64,000 bases of DNA from Shewanella denitrificans OS217 (GCF_000013765.1 NC_007954.1:2480001-2544000); one strand, 5' to 3'. Shown: positions 43,691-52,279, counted from the stretch's first letter. Translations and numbers: made by a program. Notes: generated by a model not told the origin, from the sequence alone.

Positions 43691-44143
43691 ATGTTGAATG
43701 AAACGGAGTTAAGTGTTGGCCAAATAGCCAAACGTTGTGGAGTTAAAGTATCAACTTTGCATTTTTATGAAGCCAAAGGGTTAATCTTTAGCCTGAGAAA
43801 TCAAGGTAATCAACGCCGTTATAAGCGCGACATGTTAAGGCGTATCTCAGTGATAAAGGCGGCTCAAAGGATGGGAATAAGCTTAGAAGAGATTAAGAAT
43901 GCTTTTGAAAGCTTGCCAAACAAACGCACCCCCAATATTGATGACTGGTCACAACTTTCTAAAGCATGGAAAATGCAGCTCGAGCGGCGTATTGCCTATA
44001 TGCAGGATTTAAGTGACTCTTTGGAGGCTTGTATAGGCTGTGGCTGTTTGAGCATGGCAAGCTGTCCTTTATACAATCCAGAAGATATTTTAGCCACTGA
44101 AGGCGTTGGCTCAGTCTTACTGGATAAGAGCATGGATTTTTAA
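43691..44143 (+). CDS. soxR: Redox-sensing MerR-family regulator SoxR
   Basis: A 150-residue MerR-type activator carrying a [2Fe-2S] cluster. The N-terminal winged helix reads LSVGQIAKRCGVKVSTLHFYEAKGLI, followed by RNQGNQRRYKRD. The cluster ligands are Cys114, Cys117, Cys119 and Cys125 in the pattern CIGCGCLS-C, exactly the SoxR spacing. No soxS is seen, in keeping with non-enteric bacteria, where SoxR directly controls a few genes. It is divergent from the VOC gene, with a SoxR box between. Confidence 0.95.
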   Translation: MLNETELSVGQIAKRCGVKVSTLHFYEAKGLIFSLRNQGNQRRYKRDMLRRISVIKAAQRMGISLEEIKNAFESLPNKRTPNIDDWSQLSKAWKMQLERRIAYMQDLSDSLEACIGCGCLSMASCPLYNPEDILATEGVGSVLLDKSMDF

Positions 44144-44215
44144 CTAGCCTCATTAATATTTATCTTGCCATTAGCATTAGTGGAAATAGTACGATTTAGA
44201 ACACTACAAACAAAA

Positions 44216-44244
44216 CAGCCCTGTACTTAACTAAGACAGGGCTG
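44216..44244 (-). terminator. Terminator after ibpA
   Basis: CAGCCCTGT and ACAGGGCTG pair across an 11-base loop. On the minus strand TTTTGTTTG follows. Confidence 0.8.
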
Positions 44245-44326
44245 AAATGACGACCTCTGAGTGTTATGAAACAACAATGAGATCAAGAGTAATAATCCAA
44301 GGAGAGTTATTATTCAATAAGACGTA

Positions 44327-44779
44327 TTACTCAATAAGGTGTGAGCCCTTGATTTCGATTTTACGAGCTTTTAACGCTTCAGGAATTTCCCGTATTAAGT
44401 CAATATTCAATAAGCCGTTTTCGAGCTCAGCGCCAATTACTTGTACATGATCGGCTAATTGAAACGAACGTTCAAAGCCACGCTCAGCTATGCCCTGATG
44501 CAAGTATTGGCGTTTATCTTCGGCTTTGTTTTGGCCTTTAATGCCTTTCACCAGCAGTTTCTCGCCCTCGCTGACAATGTCTAATTCATTCATCGCAAAG
44601 CCTGCCACAGCCATAGTGATGCGATAACGATTTTCGCTCAGTAGCTCAATATTATAAGGAGGGTAGCCAGCATTGCCATTATTGGCCGCAGCGTGTTCAG
44701 CCAACTGAGCTAAACGGTCAAAACCTATAGCGCTACGGTAAAGTGGGGTTAAATCAGCAGATAAATTAAAGTTTCTCAT
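44327..44779 (-). CDS. ibpA: Small heat-shock protein IbpA (Hsp20)
   Basis: A 150-residue Hsp20-family holdase closely resembling E. coli IbpA. The alpha-crystallin domain covers about 40-135: PPYNIELLSENRYRITMAVAGF, read as the first strands, then GIAERGFERSFQLADHV and the I-x-I-like tail segment KARKIEIKG. The start MRNFNLS matches IbpA. An ATG two codons earlier (44785) lies too near the AAGGA ribosome-binding site. Expression is governed by a sigma-32 promoter and a ROSE-type thermometer, both listed. Confidence 0.95.
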   Translation of the reverse strand: MRNFNLSADLTPLYRSAIGFDRLAQLAEHAAANNGNAGYPPYNIELLSENRYRITMAVAGFAMNELDIVSEGEKLLVKGIKGQNKAEDKRQYLHQGIAERGFERSFQLADHVQVIGAELENGLLNIDLIREIPEALKARKIEIKGSHLIE

Positions 44780-44875
44780 TTTCATATCCTTGTCTAAAGC
44801 AATATTTAGTAGTAAACCACAGGGTATATCAGCCCTGTAATTAACTCATTAAGCAGCCCCGAGGGCACTGCCTTA
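44780..44875 (-). ncRNA. ROSE-like RNA thermometer in ibpA 5' leader
   Basis: The final stem (44784-44805) pairs AUAUUGCUU with AAGGAUAU, burying the ribosome-binding site; the UUGCU opposite AGGA with a bulged G is the ROSE hallmark. Upstream hairpins ACAGGG/CCCTGT (44819-44838) and GCAG-CCC/GGG-CTGC (44854-44872) complete the usual multi-hairpin leader. It should melt at heat-shock temperature and free the start. Confidence 0.85.
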
Positions 44876-44928
44876 GTGAAGGGGGAACCTCAAGCGAGCA
44901 TTTCCGTTTACCGCTTCACTATAAATAG

Positions 44929-44956
44929 AAATGAGGATTGAAATTTTTTTTTCAAG
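44929..44956 (-). promoter_or_regulatory. Sigma-32 promoter of ibpA
   Basis: On the minus strand CTTGAAA (44950-44956) and CCTCATTT (44929-44936) are separated by 13 bases, matching the RpoH consensus CTTGAAA / CCCCATNT almost fully. Confidence 0.85.
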
Positions 44957-45362
44957 AGTCTGTACATATTTATTTTAAAAACAAAACTAGATTGCAGCCT
45001 GAACTCTATGAGGGACTCGGCATAACTCACCCAACATTTACAGTATTTTTGAGTTTAGCGAAAGCTGTAGACCAAACTGATTAATCTGAGTTCGGTTTAA
45101 GCCATAACTAAAATCGCAGTGAAATCGATATCTGTGATATTAAGCCGTGTCTTACTCTCTCTAAGTTGACAGGCGATTAATAATGAATGCAATAGTATAG
45201 TCTTCATGAGTAAACGGGGCGGTAATATATAACACAGGAGTAAAGATATCGGTATAAACACATGCCTTCTAAGCCCCGTGCGGTTTAAACCCATGTCTAA
45301 CGTTTAAGATACATATACGTTAATCTTTTAAGTCGACCGTTTACGCGAATGCTAAGAAGATG

Positions 45363-45464
45363 AACCTTGGTGTTTGCGAGACGACCGTCTATTCCTTATT
45401 TAAGAGAATTGGACATCGAAGCGAGCTACATGGAGGTATACACGCGTGTCGATGAATAAATACC
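45363..45464 (+). repeat. Dispersed repeat, copy 2
   Basis: It shares the exact block TTTGCGAGACGACCGTCT (45373-45390) with copy 1 at 2752-2769. After it come GGACATCGAAGCGAG, ACATGGAGGTA and GCGTGTCGATGAATAAATACC, a diverged version of the copy 1 ending. Total span is about 100 bases in both copies. Confidence 0.6.
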
Positions 45465-45680
45465 TTACCGAGCTTGTACTCCTATTGTACTGCCGCAAAT
45501 ATATTAATAAAAATAAGAACTAACTATCTACCTATTAGATTAACTACATAGATTTAACATTAAGTTCACGTTTCCTTCTCTGAGAAGTCATCTGAGATTA
45601 TTACTGTATACGTGTTAATTAGGCAGTGCTTAATTGATTTTCCTAAAATTTTCTATATTCCAAACAGTAGGAGTTTGTTT

Positions 45681-46064
45681 ATGAAATTACGTGCATTGTT
45701 AACTGGATTAGTTTTAGTCGCGTCAGTAAATGCTGATGAATTATCACAAGTCAATCTTTCAGCTGGTTATCAAACTAGTCAGGAAGTTTTTGATTATGCT
45801 GTTAAAACTAACCTAGTTAAAAACTCATTAACATCAATGAATTTTCAATTAAGCGATTGTAAAGAAAGCATGATTTATTATTTCGTCGAGCCAGTTGAAA
45901 ATATTTTCAAAAAATCAACCTATCACTGTACTTACATTGGCCCGAAGAACCATATGAGTTATGTGCATGATTATTCGGACATAAGTATTGATATTTATTA
46001 TAACAAGTCATATTTATTGCACCATGAAGGCGATGTTGCTGTGCGTTACTGGACAGTCTATTAA
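45681..46064 (+). CDS. Small secreted orphan protein
   Basis: A 127-residue protein with a signal peptide (residues 1-19, ending VNA). The mature part has two Cys (SDCKES and YHCTYIG) that may pair, and many Tyr. It is not recognised. TAGGAG nine bases before the ATG at 45681 fixes the start, 23 codons inside the longest frame. Codon use is AT-rich compared with the core genes, and the dispersed repeat stands just upstream, so it may be acquired. Confidence 0.6.
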   Translation: MKLRALLTGLVLVASVNADELSQVNLSAGYQTSQEVFDYAVKTNLVKNSLTSMNFQLSDCKESMIYYFVEPVENIFKKSTYHCTYIGPKNHMSYVHDYSDISIDIYYNKSYLLHHEGDVAVRYWTVY

Positions 46065-46225
46065 AATGCTATGAGCTAAGTTGCTCAATAACAATTTGCT
46101 CACACTCATATTGATAGTGAGAATACCATTAGTCCTGCCATAGCGGTATTTACAGTCTTTTCAGGATGCTATTTTTCCATTTCCATCTGCAAAGATAGAT
46201 TAGTTTCAGGTGCAATAGACACAAA

Positions 46226-46252
46226 AAAGCCAGTCGCTAGGACTGGCTTTGA
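46226..46252 (-). terminator. Terminator after yceI-like gene
   Basis: AAAGCCAGTC and GACTGGCTTT pair across a GCTAG loop. On the minus strand TTTTTTGTG follows. Confidence 0.88.
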
Positions 46253-46271
46253 TTTTATAATGAGCAAGCAA

Positions 46272-46847
46272 TTACTGCTTGATGCCTTCAACCACTAAGT
46301 CTAACTTCACGTTAGCTGATGCTGGGCCTAAGTCCATTTTGATGCCAAAGTCTTTCATGGTAAATTCTGTGCTGCCAACGAAGCCTGCGCGGTAGCCGCC
46401 CCATGGATCTTGACCTTCACCGACTGTGTGCGCCTTGATGGTGACAGGCTTAGTGACGCCATTTAAGCTCAAGTCGCCGGTTATCCACAAGTCGCCATTG
46501 CCTTTATCGGCCACGGAAGTTGATACAAATTTAGCGGCTGGAAATTTAGCGGTATTTAAGAAATCATCACTGCGCAAATGCTTATCACGCTCAGCATGGT
46601 TTGAATCCACACTGTTGGTGTTGATGTTCACTTCTACTTTGCCATCACTGACCTTAGCGGCATCGAAGCTAAACTTACCGTCAAACTCGTTAAAACGGCC
46701 CACGACAAAGCTATAGCCTAAATGGCTAACGCTAAACTGAATAGATGCGTGAGCCCCCTTAGTGTCGATGACATAATCCGCCGCATTCACTGCCGTTGGC
46801 AGTAACAAGCTAGCGCCGAGCAAACTTGCGAGTAAGTGTTTTTTCAT
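46272..46847 (-). CDS. YceI-family periplasmic lipid-binding-fold protein
   Basis: A 191-residue exported protein with a signal peptide (residues 1-22, ending VNA) and a YceI beta-barrel domain, a fold that binds polyisoprenoids. Family pattern: YVIDTKGAHASIQFSVSHLGYS at the mature start, GRFNEFDGKFSFD, HLRSDDFLNTAKFPAAKF, and GDLSLNGVTKPV. AGGA seven bases upstream supports the ATG at 46847. It follows the cytochrome b561 gene by 81 bases on the same strand, as in E. coli yceJ-yceI. Confidence 0.93.
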   Translation of the reverse strand: MKKHLLASLLGASLLLPTAVNAADYVIDTKGAHASIQFSVSHLGYSFVVGRFNEFDGKFSFDAAKVSDGKVEVNINTNSVDSNHAERDKHLRSDDFLNTAKFPAAKFVSTSVADKGNGDLWITGDLSLNGVTKPVTIKAHTVGEGQDPWGGYRAGFVGSTEFTMKDFGIKMDLGPASANVKLDLVVEGIKQ

Positions 46848-46928
46848 TTTATTGTCCTTTGATTGCAATTTATATGATGACTGTTCATAAATTTATCAAC
46901 AATGAATTAAGCATTGGTGTGTTAACTA

Positions 46929-47486
46929 TTAACTATTGTGATTGTTGAAACCTAGCATTTTCTTCAAGGTGTTATCTTTATCGATAACATGATGTTTTAT
47001 TGCCCCTGCTGCATGAACCAGCACTAACCCAATCAAGCTATAGGCGGCATATTCGTGGATAAGGCCCGCGATATCCGCTTGGTCTTCAAATAATTCCCCG
47101 AAACCTGGCACTTCGAACCAATTAAAGACCATCACGCCGCGGCCATCGGCGGTTGAAATCAGTAGCCCAGCAAACATAATCACCAATAACAGCAGGTATA
47201 AGCCCAAATGTGCTATGGAGGCGGCGCGCTTCTCCCAGGCTTTGTGGCCAGCCTCTGGAACGGGTTGCAAAGTACAGACTCGCCAAATCAATCTAAATAA
47301 GGTGGCCAATAACAAGAGCACGCCCACACTCTTATGGATATCCGGCGCCGTCTTATACCAGCTGCTGTAATAGGTGAGTTCCACCATCCACAGGCCTAAG
47401 GCAAACAGGCCTATCACGGCAATGGCACTCAGCCAGTGTAGACTAATGCTAACGAGACCGTAGTGTTGGGTTGAATTTCTTAGCAT
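46929..47486 (-). CDS. Cytochrome b561 (YceJ-like)
   Basis: A 185-residue four-helix membrane cytochrome b. It has HWLSAIAVIGLFALGLWMV (helix 1 with His), DIHKSVGVLLLLATLFRLIWR (helix 2 with His), a third helix SIAHLGLYLLLLVIMFAGLLI and helix 4 near HEYAAYSLIGLVLVHAAGAIKHH with two more His; these are the likely heme ligands. It probably passes electrons from quinol. A longer frame (to 47567) includes an extra N-terminus without support; the ATG at 47486 fits the family start. Paired with yceI. Confidence 0.9.
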   Translation of the reverse strand: MLRNSTQHYGLVSISLHWLSAIAVIGLFALGLWMVELTYYSSWYKTAPDIHKSVGVLLLLATLFRLIWRVCTLQPVPEAGHKAWEKRAASIAHLGLYLLLLVIMFAGLLISTADGRGVMVFNWFEVPGFGELFEDQADIAGLIHEYAAYSLIGLVLVHAAGAIKHHVIDKDNTLKKMLGFNNHNS

Positions 47487-47689
47487 GGATGACTCTTCAA
47501 GGCTGAAATTGGTTAAGACAAACATAATAAACCGATTTATGAAATATAAAACCGCTAAAAATCGCACTTACACTTCTATTTTTTAGAAAGGTAGAGGGTT
47601 ATCCCCTCTTTACCCTTCTGCTCGCTGGCTTTTGCATCACAATCATTATTCATACAGATGGGATAGATATAAAAACTAACAGATAAAAA

Positions 47690-47714
47690 AATACCAGTCA
47701 CTAGGACTGGTATT
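47690..47714 (-). terminator. Terminator after htpX
   Basis: AATACCAGTC and GACTGGTATT pair across ACTAG. On the minus strand a T-rich tract follows. It shares the CCAGTC-CTAG-GACTGG core with the yceI terminator. Confidence 0.85.
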
Positions 47715-47784
47715 GTTAAGTGTAATAAAAAATGACTGGTTTAAGCTTAACGACCACAAGCGTGGTTAAGCTCAAGTCTTTCTA

Positions 47785-48648
47785 TTAGCTATTTTTTAAT
47801 GCCGCAATACGCTTCTCAAGCGGTGGATGACTCATCATAAAGTCAGCCATTGAACGTTTGCCATTAATACCAAAAGCTGACATTTGCGCTGGCATGGCGC
47901 CAGATTCTGGGCCTGCACGTAAACGCTCAAGGGCGGCAATCATCTTATCTTTACCCGCCAAACGTGCTGCGCCTTCATCGGCTTTAAACTCACGAATACG
48001 TGAGAAGTAGGCCACGATAATGGATGCCAAAATACCGAACAGCATATCAAGCACAAACACGACGCCCATGTAAGCGAACATGCCTAAGCCCTGACCTTCT
48101 TCATCATTACTCGAGACGAAGTTATCGATAATGCCTGCCACGACCCTTGCAGCGAAAATAACAAAGGTATTCACCACGCCTTGAATTAAAGTCAAGGTCA
48201 CCATGTCGCCATTCGCCACGTGACTCACTTCATGGGCGAGCACCCCTTCGATTTCATCTCGCGTCATGCCATAAAGTAGCCCAGTGCTCACCGCCACTAA
48301 CGCATTGTTCTTACTTGGGCCGGTCGCAAAGGCATTCATTTCGGGTGACTGATAGATAGCCACTTCAGGCATATTAATACCCGCTTGCTTGGCTTGTCGA
48401 GTCACAGTATCGACTAACCAACGCTCGGTTTCATCCCTTGGCTGAACGATAACTTCACAGCCCATGGTCTTTTTAGCCATCCACTTAGAAATCGCTAAAC
48501 TTATAAATGAACCGCCAAAACCAAAGATGGCAGCAAACACTAATAAACCGCCCATGGTAGACGTATTCACGCCTAAAATAGACATCACAATTGAGGCCAC
48601 TAGCAAAATTGCTAGGTTAGTCGCAATCAGTAAAAATACACGTTTCAT
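47785..48648 (-). CDS. htpX: Membrane zinc protease HtpX
   Basis: A 287-residue M48 metalloprotease of the inner membrane that degrades misfolded membrane proteins together with FtsH. Two N-terminal transmembrane helices, then the cytoplasmic catalytic domain with HEVSH (about 139-143) as zinc motif and a later Glu in REFKADEGAARLAG. Two more hydrophobic stretches follow the motif. Length equals the family norm (about 290). Two palindromic sites precede it. Confidence 0.96.
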   Translation of the reverse strand: MKRVFLLIATNLAILLVASIVMSILGVNTSTMGGLLVFAAIFGFGGSFISLAISKWMAKKTMGCEVIVQPRDETERWLVDTVTRQAKQAGINMPEVAIYQSPEMNAFATGPSKNNALVAVSTGLLYGMTRDEIEGVLAHEVSHVANGDMVTLTLIQGVVNTFVIFAARVVAGIIDNFVSSNDEEGQGLGMFAYMGVVFVLDMLFGILASIIVAYFSRIREFKADEGAARLAGKDKMIAALERLRAGPESGAMPAQMSAFGINGKRSMADFMMSHPPLEKRIAALKNS

Positions 48649-48664
48649 TTACCGCTCCTAGATT

Positions 48665-48706
48665 GACAAAATATGTCATATTACTTAACTAAAGACATAA
48701 TATGTC
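48665..48706. promoter_or_regulatory. Paired palindromic sites before htpX
   Basis: GACAAAATATGTC (48665-48677) and GACATAATATGTC (48694-48706) share the GACA/TGTC frame; the second is a perfect palindrome around one base. They start 29 bases apart, about three DNA turns, in the htpX upstream region. The binding protein is unknown. Confidence 0.55.
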
Positions 48707-48856
48707 CAACTAGAATAAATTCAAGTCTCCAATGAAAATAAACTTTCGTAAATGGCTAATATTCACGCATTACAATTAAATCCTGCTGCCGAGCAGAGCA
48801 ATATTTGTTAGCATACTCAGACTTAATCGACTTCTTTTTCAAGGACAAGCATCATT

Positions 48857-49564
48857 ATGGCCATTAATGCCCTTATGCTTAGCAGTTCTCGTGTTGGCAA
48901 TACCCCGTATCTTGAGCACGCTATCGAATTCATCAAGCCTCTGAGTCAAAATACCAAGAAATGGCTATTTATTCCTTACGCTGGGGTTAGCGTTAGCCAT
49001 GATGCGTACCTTTCTATGGTGCAACAAGGGCTAGCCGACTTATCCCTTGAGATAACCAGCATTCATCAGAGTGAGGATCCTAAGCAGGCCATCCGTGATG
49101 CCGACGGTATCTTTGTGGGTGGCGGTAATACTTTTCAGTTACTTAATATGCTGTATCAGCATGATGTGCTAGCGCTTATCCGTGAACAAGTACAAGCAGG
49201 CAAACCTTATGTGGGCTGGAGTGCGGGCTCAAACATTACCGGCTTAAGCATTCGCACCACTAACGATATGCCCATAGTCGAGCCGCCCTCTTTTAACGCA
49301 CTTAACTTATTACCATTTCAGCTCAATCCTCATTACAGCAATTACCAAGCGCCGGGCCACAATGGCGAAACTCGCGCCCAACGTTTATTGGAGTTCACTG
49401 TTGTGGATCCACTGACTCCTGTAATTGCCATTCAAGAAGGCACAGCGCTTTGGCGTCAAGGAGATAGCCTGCGCTTAGTCGGTAATAAAGAAGGTTATTT
49501 ATTCCATGGCAAGCAGCAAGAAGTCCCCTTAGCTGCGGGTAGCGACTTATCTTCTTATTTATAG
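48857..49564 (+). CDS. pepE: Dipeptidase E (aspartyl dipeptidase)
   Basis: A 235-residue serine peptidase of family S51 that cleaves N-terminal aspartyl dipeptides. The catalytic Ser is in VGWSAGSNI near residue 120; GIFVGGGNTFQLLN and LLPFQLNPHYSNY with a His follow the family pattern. Length is close to E. coli PepE (229). AAGGACAAGC-type ribosome-binding region precedes the ATG. Stands alone before the kdn cluster. Confidence 0.94.
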   Translation: MAINALMLSSSRVGNTPYLEHAIEFIKPLSQNTKKWLFIPYAGVSVSHDAYLSMVQQGLADLSLEITSIHQSEDPKQAIRDADGIFVGGGNTFQLLNMLYQHDVLALIREQVQAGKPYVGWSAGSNITGLSIRTTNDMPIVEPPSFNALNLLPFQLNPHYSNYQAPGHNGETRAQRLLEFTVVDPLTPVIAIQEGTALWRQGDSLRLVGNKEGYLFHGKQQEVPLAAGSDLSSYL

Positions 49565-49771
49565 CCCAGAGAAATTAGAAAAAAATTCGCTTACTCCCAG
49601 TGAAGACACGTATAATCTTGATTTTCGCGCCGCTAGTAGCATTTTTATGTCCTAGCACTTATATTTAGCGCAAATTTTTATGCCGATTGCAGCGACAAGC
49701 CAAAAACTTGTGGACCATCAGTGATGAGCTTAACTCCCTCTTATAACACTGTGACCTAGTCCCCTGCAGTT

Positions 49772-49799
49772 AGCGCCATAACAGCGCCATAACAGCGCA
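49772..49799. repeat. Short tandem repeat before kdnA
   Basis: AGCGCCATAAC occurs twice in tandem, followed by a partial third copy AGCGCAAAG, just upstream of the kdnA ribosome-binding site. Confidence 0.8.
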
Positions 49800-49822
49800 A
49801 AGCATTTTAGGAGATACAGTCC

Positions 49823-51007
49823 ATGCCAGGTTTTGAATTATTTGGTCCAGAAGAAAAGCAAGAAGTTGCTGACGTAATGGAAAACGGTTTCACCTTCCGT
49901 TACAACTTCGACCATATGCGTAATGATCGCTGGAAAACCCGCGACATGGAGCAGCTATTGTGTGAAAAAATGGGCGTTAAGCACGCGCATTTATTATCAA
50001 GTGGTACTGCTGCACTGCAAACGGCCATGGCCGCTGCTGGCATAGGCGCAGGCGATGAAGTTATCGTACCGCCATTTACCTTTGTCGCGTCTGTAGAAGC
50101 GGTATTTATGGCTGGCGCCATCCCGATTTTCGCTGAAATTGATGAAACCTTATGTTTGTCCCCTGAAGGCATAGAAGCGGCTATCACCCCGCGCACTAAA
50201 GCGGTTAATTTAGTGCAGATGTGTGGTTCTATGGCCAAAATGGATGAAATCAAAGCTGTGTGTAAGAAACACAACTTGATCATTCTCGAAGATGCCTGCC
50301 AAGCCATTGGCGCAAGCTACAAAGGTCAAGCATTAGGGACTATCGGTGATGTTGGTTGTTACTCTTTTGATTCGGTAAAAACCGTCACCTGTGGTGAAGG
50401 TGGCGCTGTGGTGACGAACAACACTGAAATCTACAACCACTCGCACATGTTCTCTGATCACGGTCATGACCATGTAGGTAACGATCGCGGCGCAGAAGGT
50501 CACCCTATCATGGGTCTGAACTTCCGTATTTCTGAAATGAATGCCGCTGTGGGATTAGCCCAGTTACGTAAACTTGATAAAATCATCGCCATTCAGCGTA
50601 AAAACAAGAAGCTTATCAAGGATGCCATGATGCAAATCCCTGAGCTAAGCTTCCGTGAATTGCCCGATCCAGAAGGTGATTCAGCCGGTTTCTTAACCTT
50701 TATGATGCCAACTGAAGCCCGTACCCTAGAAATCAACAAGAAATTAGCCGAGAACAAGGTTGATGGTTGTTTCTACTGGTACATTAACAATTGGCATTAC
50801 CTTAAAAACTGGAAGCACATCCAAGAGCTTAAAGCTCCTGCTGCGCTGCCGATCATGCTGATCGCCGACCGCCCTGATTACACTCAAATCAAGACGCCAA
50901 AATCTGATGCCATCATGAGCCGCACTATCTCTATGCTTATCAAGCTGTCTTGGACCGATGAGCAAATCCTTGAGCGCATCGAGAACATCAAACGCGCCTT
51001 TGCGTAA
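49823..51007 (+). CDS. kdnA: 8-amino-3,8-dideoxy-octulosonate aminotransferase KdnA
   Basis: A 394-residue PLP enzyme of the DegT/DnrJ/EryC1 family. In Shewanella KdnA transfers an amino group to the 8-oxo-Kdo made by KdnB, giving 8-amino-Kdo for the LPS inner core. The PLP lysine is Lys186 in SFDSVKTVTCGEGG; LSSGTAALQTAMAA and the EDACQAIGA segment are the usual cofactor contacts. TAGGAG lies ten bases before the ATG. It heads kdnA-kdnB-kdsB, with a hairpin after its stop. Upstream is a short tandem repeat. Confidence 0.93.
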   Translation: MPGFELFGPEEKQEVADVMENGFTFRYNFDHMRNDRWKTRDMEQLLCEKMGVKHAHLLSSGTAALQTAMAAAGIGAGDEVIVPPFTFVASVEAVFMAGAIPIFAEIDETLCLSPEGIEAAITPRTKAVNLVQMCGSMAKMDEIKAVCKKHNLIILEDACQAIGASYKGQALGTIGDVGCYSFDSVKTVTCGEGGAVVTNNTEIYNHSHMFSDHGHDHVGNDRGAEGHPIMGLNFRISEMNAAVGLAQLRKLDKIIAIQRKNKKLIKDAMMQIPELSFRELPDPEGDSAGFLTFMMPTEARTLEINKKLAENKVDGCFYWYINNWHYLKNWKHIQELKAPAALPIMLIADRPDYTQIKTPKSDAIMSRTISMLIKLSWTDEQILERIENIKRAFA

Positions 51008-51022
51008 ATTACGCTTATGCTT

Positions 51023-51049
51023 CTGCCACCTAATAGGTGGCAGTACTTT
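51023..51049 (+). terminator. Hairpin between kdnA and kdnB
   Basis: CTGCCACCT and AGGTGGCAG pair across AAT, followed by TACTTTTTAC. It resembles an intrinsic terminator inside the cluster and may lower kdnB transcription or stabilise the kdnA mRNA. Confidence 0.65.
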
Positions 51050-51081
51050 TTACAGTAATAATCTCAACGGAGAATGTTGTA

Positions 51082-52152
51082 ATGAGTTTTAAAAATTTTA
51101 AATGTGTGCCAAAAATGATTTTTGGTCGTGGCTCGTTCGTGCAATTAGACACAGTGTTAGAGCAAGAGCGTACCGACGCCAATGATTTTGTGGTTTTCTT
51201 GGTTGACGATGTTCACCAGCACAAACCGTTAGCCGCTCGGGTACCAAACAAAGCCCATGATTTAGTGATCTACGTTAACGTCGATGACGAGCCAACGACA
51301 GTACAGGTTGATGAGTTAACGGCTCAAGTGAAAGCCTTTAATACTAAGCTTCCTGTGAGCGTAGTCGGCCTTGGCGGCGGTTCAACCATGGATTTAGCCA
51401 AAGCCGTGTCTTTGATGTTAACAAACCCTGGCAGCTCATCTGAGTACCAAGGCTGGGATTTAATCAAAAATCCTGCTGTGCACCACATTGGCATTCCTAC
51501 GGTATCGGGCACTGGCGCCGAAGCATCACGCACCGCGGTATTGTGCGGCCCGGTACGTAAACTTGGCTTAAACTCTGATTACACTGTGTTTGATCAAATC
51601 ATCATGGATTCTGAGTTAATCGCAGGCGTGCCAACGGATCAGTGGTTTTACACAGGTATGGATTGCTTCATTCACTGCGTTGAGTCCCTACAAGGCACTT
51701 ACCTCAATGAATTTGCTAAAGCCTTCGCCGAAAAATCCATGGATTTATGCCGTGAGGTTTACTTAGACGATCACCCAGAAAAAGATGACAAGTTAATGAT
51801 GGCATCTTACATGGGCGGCATGAGCATAGCTTACAGCCAAGTGGGCGCCTGTCATGCCGTGTCTTATGGCCTAGGTTATGTGTTGGGTTATCATCACGGT
51901 ATCGGCAATTGTTTAGCCTTTGACGTGTTAGAAGAATTCTACCCAGAAGGCGTGGCAGAGTTCCGTAAGATGATGGAAATTCATAACATCACTCTACCAA
52001 AAAACATCTGTAAAGACTTGCCAGATGAGACTATCGCTAAGATGGTGGCCGTGACTAAGAGCATGGGCCCGTTATGGGACAATGTGTACGGCAAAGGCTG
52101 GGAAGAGAAAGTGACCGATGAGATGCTGACTAAGCTATTCCGTCGCATTTAA
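51082..52152 (+). CDS. kdnB: 3-deoxy-octulosonate (Kdo) 8-oxidase KdnB
   Basis: A 356-residue member of the iron-containing alcohol dehydrogenase fold. KdnB oxidises C8 of Kdo to the aldehyde that KdnA aminates. GLGGGSTMDLAKAVSLM is the nucleotide-binding turn near residue 92; GIPTVSGTGAEASRTAV is the GTGSE-type segment; metal ligands are expected among Asp near 195 and the His of ACHAVSYGLG and GYHHGIGN. GGAG nine bases upstream supports the ATG at 51082; the longer frame from 51037 covers the hairpin. Confidence 0.93.
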   Translation: MSFKNFKCVPKMIFGRGSFVQLDTVLEQERTDANDFVVFLVDDVHQHKPLAARVPNKAHDLVIYVNVDDEPTTVQVDELTAQVKAFNTKLPVSVVGLGGGSTMDLAKAVSLMLTNPGSSSEYQGWDLIKNPAVHHIGIPTVSGTGAEASRTAVLCGPVRKLGLNSDYTVFDQIIMDSELIAGVPTDQWFYTGMDCFIHCVESLQGTYLNEFAKAFAEKSMDLCREVYLDDHPEKDDKLMMASYMGGMSIAYSQVGACHAVSYGLGYVLGYHHGIGNCLAFDVLEEFYPEGVAEFRKMMEIHNITLPKNICKDLPDETIAKMVAVTKSMGPLWDNVYGKGWEEKVTDEMLTKLFRRI

Positions 52153-52279
52153 TCTCACCGTATTTACTGGCTATCTGAGGGCTCTGAAAGGGGCCTTTAT
52201 TTATTGACAGTTTATGTGTCACCGCTATAGTCATAACCATTGCCACACCCAAAGTCACAACCATAAGTAGGTCATATTA

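Larger units (their letters stand above)
44880..45680. other. AT-rich intergenic region with promoter and repeat
   Basis: About 800 bases between ibpA and an orphan secreted protein. It includes the ibpA sigma-32 promoter (44929-44956) and the second copy of the dispersed repeat (45363-45464). A 65-codon minus frame at 45097-45294 has no support. Confidence 0.5.

Noticed and set aside
45097..45294. 65-codon minus-strand frame
   Set aside because: No ribosome-binding site and no homology-like features; overlaps AT-rich intergenic DNA.
48707..48760. Sigma-32 promoter for htpX
   Set aside because: A CTTGAAT element is present, but the -10 (GGACATAT) matches CCCCATNT in only about half the positions.
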